Shown one piece after another: positions 7,137 through 13,982 of a stretch of DNA of 38,035 nt. Made by a program: the position numbers and the translations under genes. The stretch covers positions 1-38,035 of the forward strand of contig CADCCQ010000021.1 of the NCBI GenBank assembly GCA_902799955.1. Reading direction: 5' to 3'. Position 1 is the first letter of the stretch; every line of letters begins with the position of its first letter. This DNA is from an uncultured bacterium (GTDB taxonomy: Bacteria; Verrucomicrobiota; Kiritimatiellia; RFP12; UBA1067). A model generated the notes under the pieces. It searched no databases. It was given only the letters and a program-made list of their open reading frames with translations, and was not told the DNA's origin.

Positions 7137-7353
7137 GTACGCAATCCGCATCCGTGGCTACATCTGGAAAGGCGAAAACACGGAAGACGAACAACTGTTG
7201 CGGTCGTTGTCCGGCGCCAAACGCCTCGTCAAGCGCATGGAAGATGCCGACAAGGCCTATGATGTCCCGAACCCGCCGAAGCGCACCATTATGTTCCGCG
7301 AGGTCGGCCCGTGGAAGGATGCGCGCGAGGCGCTGGTGGAGGGCGAACCATGA
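7129..7353 (+). CDS. small unknown early protein
   Basis: A 74-residue protein overlapping the previous gene by eight bases. It has a beta-strand start (IEYAIRIRGYIWKG) and a helix AKRLVKRMEDADKAYD. No family recognised. Confidence 0.7.
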   Translation: MIEYAIRIRGYIWKGENTEDEQLLRSLSGAKRLVKRMEDADKAYDVPNPPKRTIMFREVGPWKDAREALVEGEP

Positions 7354-7571
7354 CTGCCGAGGAACGTTGCGCCGCATCGCCGCACTTCAACGCGGAGAAC
7401 TTCGTCCGCTTGTTCAAGGCGGCCCACGCCGTGCGGATGTATCAGAAGTGGTACTTCCGCGACAGGGACAGTAATTCGCTGACCCTTGACAAGCGCACCG
7501 AGCGGGAGCTAGACGCGCTCATCGACGAGTTTCAAAATCCACCACAACCAAAACAGGAGGAACTGTTCTAA
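7350..7571 (+). CDS. small unknown early protein
   Basis: A 73-residue protein starting at an ATGA overlap. The core NFVRLFKAAHAVRMYQKWYF followed by a Glu-rich helix is a layout I have seen in small phage proteins without assigned role. It ends in KQEELF directly at the next gene's start. Confidence 0.7.
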   Translation: MTAEERCAASPHFNAENFVRLFKAAHAVRMYQKWYFRDRDSNSLTLDKRTERELDALIDEFQNPPQPKQEELF

Positions 7572-7837
7572 TGGAAATCAGAATCAGACCATGCCCGTTC
7601 TGTGGCATGGACAACACGGAATGTGTGACGGTGCCGGGCGTGAACTTTCTCTCGGCATACGTCAAGTGTCCAGACTGCCTATCTGTCGGCCCAGAGGTCA
7701 CGATTCAAGCAGACGATGTGAAGAAGCCGAGGATAGACTTCGAAGATGAGACTAATGAATTGTCGAAGGCGATAGTCGAGATTGCCGAGGACAAGGCGAT
7801 ACTCCTCTGGAACAGGTGGGGGCATAACGATGACTGA
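7571..7837 (+). CDS. Lar-like restriction alleviation zinc-ribbon protein
   Basis: An 88-residue protein of the Lar-like zinc-ribbon type. Features are CPFCGMDNTECVTV near the N-terminus, YVKCPDCLSVGPEV in the middle and a final helix ending KAILLWNRW, the usual family ending. Lar proteins of lambdoid phages relieve type I restriction, and the nearby ArdC-like and DUF2958-like genes fit that. The ATG overlaps the previous stop by one base and follows an AGGAGGAA ribosome site. Zinc-ribbon fold is confident; the anti-restriction role is inferred, as many such proteins are annotated only by this domain. Confidence 0.75.
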   Translation: MEIRIRPCPFCGMDNTECVTVPGVNFLSAYVKCPDCLSVGPEVTIQADDVKKPRIDFEDETNELSKAIVEIAEDKAILLWNRWGHNDD

Positions 7838-7988
7838 CGAATCCCTACTTGCCCAGAACGAACGCGCGGCGGGAATGCGGGGAGGTTGCCTCCCCTACGC
7901 CCTAGCGACGGTCGCCGTGACGCTCGTCCTAGCCGTTCCGGCCTTGTTGATACTTGTTCTGCGATGGCTGATAGGAGGCGCGCAATGA
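7830..7988 (+). CDS. 52-residue single-pass membrane protein
   Basis: Starts at ATG 7830 within the end of the Lar-like gene. It has a polar N-terminus and one strong hydrophobic segment (PYALATVAVTLVLAVPALLI) ending in RWLIGGAQ. The last codons are the ribosome site of the next gene. Possibly a small inner-membrane effector; unknown. Confidence 0.65.
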   Translation: MTDESLLAQNERAAGMRGGCLPYALATVAVTLVLAVPALLILVLRWLIGGAQ

Positions 7989-8152
7989 CAACGCAGGAAA
8001 GCATTAACACGCTAATCCGCATAGCCAACTGCCCCGACCTCCCAAAGGAGACGCGGCAAATCGCAAAGGAATGTCTGAACAAGATTCTGGACATTGTTCT
8101 TTACGAACGCGAAAGGCGAATGGAGGCCCGCAATGTCAGATGCCGAGGATAA
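7985..8152 (+). CDS. small helical protein
   Basis: A 55-residue protein at an ATGA overlap. The sequence TTQESINTLIRIANCPDLPK then a helix LNKILDIVLYERERRM suggests a compact helical protein. No family recognised. Confidence 0.65.
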   Translation: MTTQESINTLIRIANCPDLPKETRQIAKECLNKILDIVLYERERRMEARNVRCRG

Positions 8153-8483
8153 GGCCCGCCACGCCGAACGCAATAGGGAATGGCGCAAGAAGAGCCGCGA
8201 GCACATCCGCGAATACAACAAACGCGTTTGGGCTAGGATACGCGACTCTTACGAGGAGCATGATAGACATTGCGAGCGACAAGCCAAAGCGCGAAGGAGA
8301 AACGGCGTGACGAAACCCGACACGGTGTATATGCCTCGCAGGGCGTGTCGCACTCCTCCGCTGTGGATGCAGAGGCCGTGCGAGTACTTCATCACCCTCG
8401 CCTCGACGCCAAGCGGCGCGGCATTCGTCCAAGAATTGAACAGGGAGAGACGCCATGAACAGGCAAGCCGAAGCCGTGTTTGA
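8133..8483 (+). CDS. basic unknown early protein
   Basis: A 116-residue protein starting at ATG 8133 behind GGAGGCCCGCA, overlapping the previous gene by 20 bases. The first 65 residues are a very basic helix (ARHAERNREWRKKSREHIRE), possibly DNA or RNA binding. The second half contains YMPRRACRTPPLWMQRPCEY. Unknown function. Confidence 0.65.
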   Translation: MSDAEDKARHAERNREWRKKSREHIREYNKRVWARIRDSYEEHDRHCERQAKARRRNGVTKPDTVYMPRRACRTPPLWMQRPCEYFITLASTPSGAAFVQELNRERRHEQASRSRV

Positions 8484-8727
8484 CGCGCTGACGGTAGATG
8501 AGATAGCCGAAATGCTCGGCGTGTCCCGGAACGTGGTGGTTCACTATGTGAAGGGCGGGGAGCTTCCGGCCTTCCACGTCTCGCTTGCGAAGAAGAAGCC
8601 CCGCGTGAAGGACTGGCGCATTCTCGCCGCCGACCTCAAGGCATGGCGCGAGCGGCGTATGCTGGCGCGCAATCCGCCAGAAATGGTGGAGTTGCCGCCG
8701 TACAGGCAGAACCGAAAAGAGGCTTGA
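8455..8727 (+). CDS. MerR/excisionase-like HTH DNA-binding protein
   Basis: A 90-residue protein with a winged-helix domain of the helix-turn-helix 17 / excisionase type: LTVDEIAEMLGVSRNVVVHYVKGGELPAFHV (about 12-42) and then the second part DWRILAADLKAWRERRM. Such proteins act as excisionases, or as small regulators. It may be the directionality factor for the integrase at 16120, although it lies far from attP, so an early regulator is equally possible. It overlaps the previous gene by 29 bases and starts behind CAGGGAGAGACGCC. Confidence 0.75.
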   Translation: MNRQAEAVFDALTVDEIAEMLGVSRNVVVHYVKGGELPAFHVSLAKKKPRVKDWRILAADLKAWRERRMLARNPPEMVELPPYRQNRKEA

Positions 8728-8931
8728 AACTTTCACTCCCTTGTGCTAGCATTTTGGGAACGTTAGAGGGTGGCACAAACGGCCACGCAAGTGAAAAGTC
8801 AAGGACAGGAGGTGGGAAACCTCCGCGCGCATCCGCCCGCGCCAGTCTATGCGGCTAAGCCGATAACGCTGGGGCAACGCGAGGTATCAGCATCCCTCAA
8901 CGCCCATTCACACAACAGGAAGGAACATCTC
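8728..8931 (+). other. 204-base gap with several hairpins, possible structured leader
   Basis: No coding frame is convincing here. The stretch has GTGGC/GCCAC (8769-8786 region) and GGAGGT/ACCTCC (8809-8823 region) hairpins and further GC-rich pairs, ending in CACAACAGGAAGGAAC before the next gene. I do not recognise a known riboswitch class. Confidence 0.4.
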
Positions 8932-9300
8932 ATGTTCAAGTTCAATTGCCCCTCGTGCCACAGCGAAATAGAGGCTGACGATGAAATGGCAGGCCAACTG
9001 GCAGACTGTCCATATTGTGGAAACACCGTCGAGGTGAAACGCCCTGCGCCAAGATTAAGGAAGGCGTCGCCGTCCCATCAAACGCAACAAAACGACCTTG
9101 CGACACAGGTTCCGCCAATTGGAATGCTTGTAAAGGACGGTTGCTTTTGGCTTGGGTTCCTACTCTATTTGATAGGCGTTCTGCTCGCTTGGCTAATCAA
9201 GGGGCGCAATGGCGCGATTATGGCCTTGTACGGGCTTGCGTTCAACATCCTCGCCCTTTTAGTGTTCTACATTGTCGCCGCAATCATAGTCAACAGCTAG
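8932..9300 (+). CDS. zinc-ribbon protein with two membrane segments
   Basis: A 122-residue protein, the last gene of the plus operon. Residues 5-27 are a zinc ribbon (CPSCHSEIEADDEMAGQLADCPYCG). Residues about 65-85 and 98-118 are hydrophobic (GCFWLGFLLYLIGVLLAWLI, and a second segment to the end), so it should anchor in the inner membrane with a cytoplasmic zinc ribbon. ATG at 8932 follows AGGAAGGAACATCTC. Its stop overlaps by four bases, tail to tail, with the stop of the minor head gene. Could be a host-takeover or exclusion factor; unknown. Confidence 0.8.
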   Translation: MFKFNCPSCHSEIEADDEMAGQLADCPYCGNTVEVKRPAPRLRKASPSHQTQQNDLATQVPPIGMLVKDGCFWLGFLLYLIGVLLAWLIKGRNGAIMALYGLAFNILALLVFYIVAAIIVNS

Positions 9301-10088
9301 CGGGGCGCGCCATCGACGGCCTCAAGGAAGCACAAGCAGTTGGGATGAAAGACTCCGGCCTCGGTGGCGTCTGCGACCGTCGGCACGGGGCCTTCGCCGT
9401 CTTCGGTTATCCGCACGACGAGGTTGTTCCATTGCTTGCAGATTGCGCAGTCTGGGACGCCGGGGCTTGTGATGCGCACATACATCTGGCCGTCTGCGGC
9501 AAGGCGGTCTAGGACGGCCTCGTTGTAGGCGCGCTGGGCCGTGGTGCGCGTGAGCATACGGGCGTAGGCGTCCTGATTCCAATGGCGGCCCGCGCGGTCA
9601 ACAAACTGGAAGTTCTGCGCGTCCATCGCGGCCTCATTCCACCTGCGGCGGAGCAGACCCTGTATGTACCGCTTCGCCATGCCCTTTTGCGCGGCCTCCC
9701 GTGCGGTTTCAATGAACTCGTTTCTAAGGGCGGATATTGTAGCTTCGCTCATGTTGCGCGCCCATGCCGCCGCCGGGTTCTCGCCGTTCGCGGGGGATAT
9801 GATTTCGTAGAGGGTTCTCGTCGCGGCCTTGTTTGAGGCGGCTTCGGCGGCTTCGCGGCAGATGCCGTACATTTCGCCGTCCATGACTCGCGCGGCTTTG
9901 CCGTACGTGGAGACGATTTCACGATAGAGCGCGGTTCTGGACGCGCCGCCTCCGCGCGTGTATCTTGGGTTCAGAATCTCGGCTACGATGTGTTCGCGGG
10001 CCGCGTCTTGCGCAGACATGATGCGCGCCGCGCTCCGCTCTGTCTTACGGAGCAGTTTGCGGATGCGTTTCCTCGCTTCGTTAGCCAT
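9297..10088 (-). CDS. phage minor head protein (minor capsid protein 2 / gpF-like)
   Basis: A 263-residue virion protein, last gene of the head module. The middle FQFVDRAGRHWNQDAYARMLTRTTAQRAYNEAV (about 160-195) matches the D-GR-W-Y-M-RT box of minor head proteins that associate with the portal. The C-terminal part has DCAICKQW and VFHPNCLCFLEA, the usual Cys/His pair pattern. These proteins sit at the portal vertex and may be ejected or aid assembly. Length is short to normal. The gene is preceded by an 11-bp tandem repeat rather than a clear ribosome site. Confidence 0.85.
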   Translation of the reverse strand: MANEARKRIRKLLRKTERSAARIMSAQDAAREHIVAEILNPRYTRGGGASRTALYREIVSTYGKAARVMDGEMYGICREAAEAASNKAATRTLYEIISPANGENPAAAWARNMSEATISALRNEFIETAREAAQKGMAKRYIQGLLRRRWNEAAMDAQNFQFVDRAGRHWNQDAYARMLTRTTAQRAYNEAVLDRLAADGQMYVRITSPGVPDCAICKQWNNLVVRITEDGEGPVPTVADATEAGVFHPNCLCFLEAVDGAPR

Positions 10089-10114
10089 GCTCTTACAAGG
10101 TTCTTACAAGGTTC
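10089..10114 (-). repeat. 11-bp tandem repeat before the minor head gene
   Basis: On the minus strand AAGAACCTTGT occurs twice in tandem plus a partial third copy, filling the whole gap between the connector stop and the ATG at 10088. A canonical ribosome site is not seen. Confidence 0.6.
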
Positions 10115-10516
10115 TTATGCGCGAACCACGCTCGCCCCCGTCCAACCAAGCCATCGCAGGGCTTCGCGGCTCCATTGCTCGTAGGCGTAGGCGTATGGCG
10201 CGCCATCCGCTGTTCCGGGTTCGGCGGCGACGGGGTAGGGGGGCGATGCCACGGGCGAGGACTGCGGCGTTCTTCGGAGGTCGTGCAGGGCTTGCTCAAA
10301 GGCCGCGTAATCGTCCCGAAGCCAGCGCCGGTGGTCATGAGGCTCGTAGGCCGCGTCGGAATAATCTTCGCGCAGGTCCCGCCGCAGGGCGCGTGAAAGC
10401 TCGGCCTTCGCGGTTGCGACCGCATTGCCGCGTTGCTCATCGGTGTATGCGAACCAGAGGGACGCGGCGACGTTGCCGGAGAAGTACGTGTCAGCGCTTT
10501 CAAGGTCGATTGCCAT
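10115..10516 (-). CDS. putative head-tail connector (gp6/DnaT-like fold)
   Basis: A 133-residue protein. The start (ESADTYFSGNVAASLWFAYTDEQRGNAVATA) resembles small connector or adaptor proteins: an Asp-Thr-Tyr-Phe box, an Ala-Trp turn, then an Ala-rich helix with an LRRDLRED follow-up. It is positioned after the capsid gene and before the minor head gene, where adaptors occur. The family match is by pattern and position only. Confidence 0.65.
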   Translation of the reverse strand: MAIDLESADTYFSGNVAASLWFAYTDEQRGNAVATAKAELSRALRRDLREDYSDAAYEPHDHRRWLRDDYAAFEQALHDLRRTPQSSPVASPPYPVAAEPGTADGAPYAYAYEQWSREALRWLGWTGASVVRA

Positions 10517-10545
10517 TGCTTAATCCTCGCTTAAGGTCTTGTTCT

Positions 10546-10594
10546 AAAAAAGCGCCCCCCGCATCGCAGAAAGGAAGAACGAGGCGGGGGGCGC
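10546..10594 (-). terminator. strong intrinsic terminator in the head module
   Basis: On the minus strand an 11-bp perfect stem (GCGCCCCCCGC, complement of 10584-10594, with GCGGGGGGCGC, complement of 10552-10562) is followed by TTTTTT. It separates capsid-proximal genes from the connector and minor head genes, so those two may be expressed at a lower level by readthrough. Confidence 0.88.
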
Positions 10595-10643
10595 ACCACA
10601 CAACAAGGAATCAACATGTCCCATGCTGAACCATGCCGCCGCG

Positions 10644-10832
10644 TCAACCTGCGGGCTTCTGCGCGGCCTTGCGCGGCCGTCCAAGCGCGGCGGCGAGGCG
10701 GAGGGCTTCAAGGTCTGCGGTCTTGACGATGGAGTAGCCGACGGCCTCGGCGTCCTTGCGGAGCTTGGCTATCTTGGCCTCCGTCTCATTGGCGCGGAGC
10801 TTGCAGTAGAGTCCTTCGACTTCCTTGCTCAT
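10644..10832 (-). CDS. small unknown protein of the head module
   Basis: A 62-residue helical, basic protein (LRANETEAKIAKLRKDAEAV in the middle; Lys/Arg/Ala-rich tail). It follows the secreted-protein gene and precedes the strong terminator. It starts behind GGGAGGCAATCGAC. No family recognised. Confidence 0.7.
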   Translation of the reverse strand: MSKEVEGLYCKLRANETEAKIAKLRKDAEAVGYSIVKTADLEALRLAAALGRPRKAAQKPAG

Positions 10833-10853
10833 GTCGATTGCCTCCCGGTGCGC

Positions 10854-11231
10854 CTACTGCTTCTGGTCGCCGTAAACCCAGATTTGGCCGCCGTTGGACT
10901 GGCTGAACTTGAACAGGAGGAAGTCTCCGTAGAGATACTTCTTCACGTCCGCGTTCGTGACGGCGTTTGTGGAGGCCACGGCCTTCGCGGCAACATAGGT
11001 GTTCGTGACGGGCGCGCCGTTCTTCTGCACGATGGAATAGACCGCGCACGTCCCGTTCGTGACGCCGAAGATGTCGTAGGCGGTCGGGTTCACGGCATCG
11101 TTGCCGAACTTGACGGACACCACAACGTTGGTTCCGGCGGGAACGGTCTTATAGACGCGCACGGGCTTGTCCGCGAGGGCAGCGATGGTGATGACGGCCA
11201 TTACGGAAGCGATAATGATGGTCTTTTTCAT
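10854..11231 (-). CDS. predicted exported protein next to major capsid gene
   Basis: A 125-residue protein with a clear Sec signal peptide: MKKTIIIASVMAVITIAALA, with cleavage predicted after the ALA before DKP. The mature part is Thr/Val/Asn-rich and beta-like, with segments such as VVVSVKFGNDAVNPTAYDIF and FKFSQSNGGQIWVYG at the end. Sitting directly downstream of the major capsid gene it would be expected to be a decoration protein or connector, yet those are cytoplasmic. Its role is therefore unclear: a cell-surface moron gene is one idea, a decoration protein with an N-terminal hydrophobic anchor another. ATG follows AGAAGAGGAACGAAACC. Confidence 0.8.
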   Translation of the reverse strand: MKKTIIIASVMAVITIAALADKPVRVYKTVPAGTNVVVSVKFGNDAVNPTAYDIFGVTNGTCAVYSIVQKNGAPVTNTYVAAKAVASTNAVTNADVKKYLYGDFLLFKFSQSNGGQIWVYGDQKQ

Positions 11232-11269
11232 GGTTTCGTTCCTCTTCTGGTTGAGAGTCGATGATTGCG

Positions 11270-11306
11270 GGCTAGGAGGATGCCGCGCGGAGCGGCCCTC
11301 CTAGCC
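11270..11306 (-). other. 10-bp stem hairpin after major capsid gene, no T tract
   Basis: GGCTAGGAGG (11270-11279) and CCTCCTAGCC (11297-11306) form a perfect stem with a GC-rich loop. No T run follows on the minus strand. It probably protects or sets the 3' end of the capsid message. Confidence 0.6.
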
Positions 11307-11315
11307 ATTCGACGC

Positions 11316-12302
11316 CTACGCGACCTTGCAGATGAGCTTCACGACGCGAACGTCCTTCGGCTCCCAAACGCGGAGGTGATGCGCCGCGCTCTCAAGGTCG
11401 GAACGGGTCGGGACCTCGGCGGAGTAGCCGTCGCCGTCAACCCACTTCACGCCGCGAACGTGGAGGATGTTCCCACGGCGAGAGTATAGCTTGTTGATTC
11501 CGGCGGCCTTGTCGCGGTCAGCTTCCGTCTCGTGCTCGGTCGGGACGGGGTTGAGGGCAACAGCGCCGCGCCCGAACAGGTAGATTTCGGCAACGCCCGT
11601 GGTCGGGTTGTAGCCGCACATATCGTCCATGATGATGCTCTTGCCGTTGTACTGCGCGAGTTCGCCCGGCGTGGTGGAGGGGCGGTAGGAGGTCGCGGAG
11701 TTCTCGGCCTGGTTCAGCACGGACTCGGCCATCGAGTGCATGGCGATTGCGGTCAGCTCGTCCTTGTGGTCGCCAAGGAGCTGGGAGGCCATGATGATGC
11801 TGTTCTTGTTGAGGACGGCCGCGTCGCCGGAGAGGCCGGAAATGTCGAGAACGTGGTCGCCGTCGTTGTTGGCGAGGTTGGACGCGAACACGCCCTTGAG
11901 GAGCGCGAAGAGGTCCTTCTGCGTCTCGCGGTTCCAGTAGCGCACGAGCTGGTCGGCGATGGAGCGGATTGGGTCGCTCTTCGCGCGCTCGATGGCGCGG
12001 TCGGAGATTGCCCATCCCTTGCCGTTGCGCATGACGATGGTGACGTCGTTGTTGAGGTCAATCTTGGACGTGCCGAGAGACTGGCCGTCGATGAGCGGTT
12101 CGGGGTCACCGGCAAGGTCCTCCCAGTAGGGGAGATTGACAAGGCGCGCGCCTGTCGGGCAGGCGGCGGCGGCGGCGGCGATGCGCTCGTCCATCGTGAC
12201 GATGCCGGAGGTGATGAGCGCGCTCTTGGTCGTGCTGGCGCGCTTGTAGTAGGACGCGAAGGCGTCGGTGTAGATGATGTCAGCGAGTGAGGTGTTGGCC
12301 AT
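11316..12302 (-). CDS. major capsid protein (HK97-like fold, Gp13-like type)
   Basis: A 328-residue protein with the features of a major capsid protein. It has a start MANTSLADIIYTDAFASYY, a central DLFALLKGVFASN segment followed by a variable domain with LTAIAMHSMAESVL and GKSIIMDDMCGY. It then has an AEIYLFGRGAVALNP segment and a C-terminal part ending VRVVKLICKVA. The DDM/LFGRGA pattern is typical of coat proteins of siphophages and podophages with a separate scaffold. A scaffold gene lies directly upstream and a portal further upstream. It should be the most abundant virion protein. Confidence 0.9.
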   Translation of the reverse strand: MANTSLADIIYTDAFASYYKRASTTKSALITSGIVTMDERIAAAAAACPTGARLVNLPYWEDLAGDPEPLIDGQSLGTSKIDLNNDVTIVMRNGKGWAISDRAIERAKSDPIRSIADQLVRYWNRETQKDLFALLKGVFASNLANNDGDHVLDISGLSGDAAVLNKNSIIMASQLLGDHKDELTAIAMHSMAESVLNQAENSATSYRPSTTPGELAQYNGKSIIMDDMCGYNPTTGVAEIYLFGRGAVALNPVPTEHETEADRDKAAGINKLYSRRGNILHVRGVKWVDGDGYSAEVPTRSDLESAAHHLRVWEPKDVRVVKLICKVA

Positions 12303-12322
12303 GTTCTAGCCCTTTTTGCCGA

Positions 12323-13015
12323 TTAGGCGGTTTCGTACCCCGCGGCGGCTTTCAGCTCTGCGGCGAGGGACGGGTTCGAGAGTTCAATCTCGGCCTGCTT
12401 CGTGATGTTCTCAGTTTCCTTGGCCCACGGGTTGTTCTTGGCGAGGGCGTCCCCTGCGGGGGAGCCGCCAAGCCCGGAGCCACGGCCCGTGTTGTCTGCG
12501 ATTAGGCCGAGGTTTGCGTCCTTGAACCTCTTGATGCGCAAGGCGACCTCCTGCTCGTTGGTCAAATCGTCGAGGCCGTCGAAGGCGCGCGCGAAGGCGG
12601 AGCCTGTGATGGCGGGGTCGATGTTGGCGGCGAACTGGATGCCGGCCTTCTCGCGAAGTCTCACAATGTCCTGCTCGCGCTGTAGCGCGGCGGCCCGCTT
12701 GGCTTCCTCGGCCTTGTCCTTCTCAAGCTGGGCGACCTTGGCCTGTAGGGCTTTGAAGTCGGCGGCTTGCTTTTCGGCAGCGGTCATGGATGCCTTCTTG
12801 GCCTCTGCGTCTGCCTTGGCCTTTTCGGCGGCGGCGGCGTTGAGCTTGTCGAGTTCGGTCTTGAGCGCGTCCCTCTCGCCCTCGGCCTTGCGCCTTGCGG
12901 CGGCGGCGGCGGCGTTAAGTTCGGCGTCGTAGTCGAACTTGGACAGGTAGGCCTTCTCCTCGTCGGTGAGGGTTTCGGCCTTGTTGATTTTCGCGAGTAC
13001 GTCTTTGAGGTTCAT
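12323..13015 (-). CDS. capsid scaffolding protein
   Basis: A 230-residue, highly charged coiled-coil protein of the Gp20-type scaffold. It opens with MNLKDVLAKINKAETLTDEEKAYL, continues with long Ala/Lys/Glu helices (about 30-125) and has a small C-terminal region with ITKQAEIELSNP. It would guide assembly of the capsid shell and then leave. The start at 13015 is chosen because GAAGGA lies nine bases upstream and the ATGA overlaps the stop of a small upstream frame; a GTG seven codons earlier has no ribosome site. No protease motif is visible. Confidence 0.88.
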   Translation of the reverse strand: MNLKDVLAKINKAETLTDEEKAYLSKFDYDAELNAAAAAARRKAEGERDALKTELDKLNAAAAEKAKADAEAKKASMTAAEKQAADFKALQAKVAQLEKDKAEEAKRAAALQREQDIVRLREKAGIQFAANIDPAITGSAFARAFDGLDDLTNEQEVALRIKRFKDANLGLIADNTGRGSGLGGSPAGDALAKNNPWAKETENITKQAEIELSNPSLAAELKAAAGYETA

Positions 13016-13119
13016 GGATGTTTTCCTTCGCGCCACTTGAAGGCGGGCGTGTCGCCAGTCGAATCACCGCCGATGAGCGCGGGGCGGAGGGCCGCGTCAA
13101 AATCATGCCGTCCCGTCAA
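13012..13119 (-). CDS. possible 35-residue gene linking methyltransferase and scaffold
   Basis: In the 100-base gap a frame with good phage-like codon use begins at TTG 13119, overlapping the methyltransferase TGA (TTGA), and ends with TGA overlapping the scaffold ATG (ATGA). The product reads as TGRHDFDAALRPALIGGD and a tail ending FKWREGKHP. The two coupling overlaps match the style of the whole genome. The TTG start and small size keep this uncertain. Confidence 0.45.
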   Translation of the reverse strand: MTGRHDFDAALRPALIGGDSTGDTPAFKWREGKHP

Positions 13120-13982
13120 TGGCGCGTGAACTGCGCCGCGAACCGCTCCTGCACCTTTTCAAGCCTTTTCGCGGTCATTTCGCAATACCGCTCTTCGCGC
13201 TCGACAATTACGCATTTCCGCCTTCTGAGCATTGCGGCGACAGCCGTGCTTCCTCCCCCGCCGAACGGGTCCAGAATGGTGTCGCCCTCGTTTGTGAATG
13301 TCGAAACGAGATATTGCAGAAGGATGACTGGTTTTGCCGTTGGGTGGTTCAGCCTCTTGACCATGCCAAACAGAGAGCCATTCCAGTTGCTTACCTTGAT
13401 TATGTCCGTAGGGTACCTAGACCCGTCATCCACATAGGTGTAGTTAGCTTCAATGATGCTTTTGCATTTCGGGTGCTGGATGCCGGGCTTTGTGTCGCTC
13501 ACGGAATTATGCCGCACCCTGCCGATGTACATTTCACTCCGCTTTCCGTTTTTCCCGTGATGGACGGCGTGGCGCGGGGTCTCGGCTTTGAACTTTATCG
13601 GGTTGTAAGTCGGTAGAGCCGAATAAAAGACGAAAATGTTCTCATGCGCGCGTAAGGGCATTTTCTTCGCGTTCAGGAATCCTTGTTTTTGAGTCTTTTC
13701 CCAAATTAGCTCATACCGGAACTCGTCCCTCGCCGCGGCCGCGACATCGACTGCCATCGGCATCGTGCAGAAAACAAGCCGAGCCGCGTTGCGTTTGCCC
13801 GCGTTGCGAATCATCTCATGCATCTTGCGGAAGTCAATCTTGACATCCCACGCGAGTTGCGTTGTGCCATACGGCGGGTCTGTGATTACAGCGTCGAAGA
13901 TGCCCTTGCCGAGTTGCGGCACAATTTCAAACGAGTCACCGTTATAAAGCGTCACATAGTCGTTTTGAAAAAAGGGATTCAT
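13116..13982 (-). CDS. DNA N6-adenine/N4-cytosine methyltransferase, beta-type motif order
   Basis: A 288-residue SAM-dependent DNA methyltransferase. The catalytic motif DPPYG is near the N-terminus (35-39) and the SAM-binding motif DPFGGGGST near the C-terminus (238-246), with the target recognition part between. This order is that of beta-class enzymes such as those modifying N6-adenine. No restriction partner is seen, so it is an orphan enzyme that probably masks phage DNA from host restriction. Its ATG overlaps the portal stop (ATGA), placing it in the head operon, so it would be made late, in time to modify DNA being packaged. Target sequence cannot be read from the protein. Confidence 0.92.
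   Translation of the reverse strand: MNPFFQNDYVTLYNGDSFEIVPQLGKGIFDAVITDPPYGTTQLAWDVKIDFRKMHEMIRNAGKRNAARLVFCTMPMAVDVAAAARDEFRYELIWEKTQKQGFLNAKKMPLRAHENIFVFYSALPTYNPIKFKAETPRHAVHHGKNGKRSEMYIGRVRHNSVSDTKPGIQHPKCKSIIEANYTYVDDGSRYPTDIIKVSNWNGSLFGMVKRLNHPTAKPVILLQYLVSTFTNEGDTILDPFGGGGSTAVAAMLRRRKCVIVEREERYCEMTAKRLEKVQERFAAQFTRH

Noticed and set aside
10623..11264. Plus-strand open frame of 213 codons, with an AAGGA-like site before an ATG near 10616
   Set aside because: It opposes two coupled minus-strand genes with good starts, and its translation is repetitive.
11532..12290. Plus-strand open frame of 252 codons
   Set aside because: It lies wholly opposite the major capsid gene, which has clear family features.
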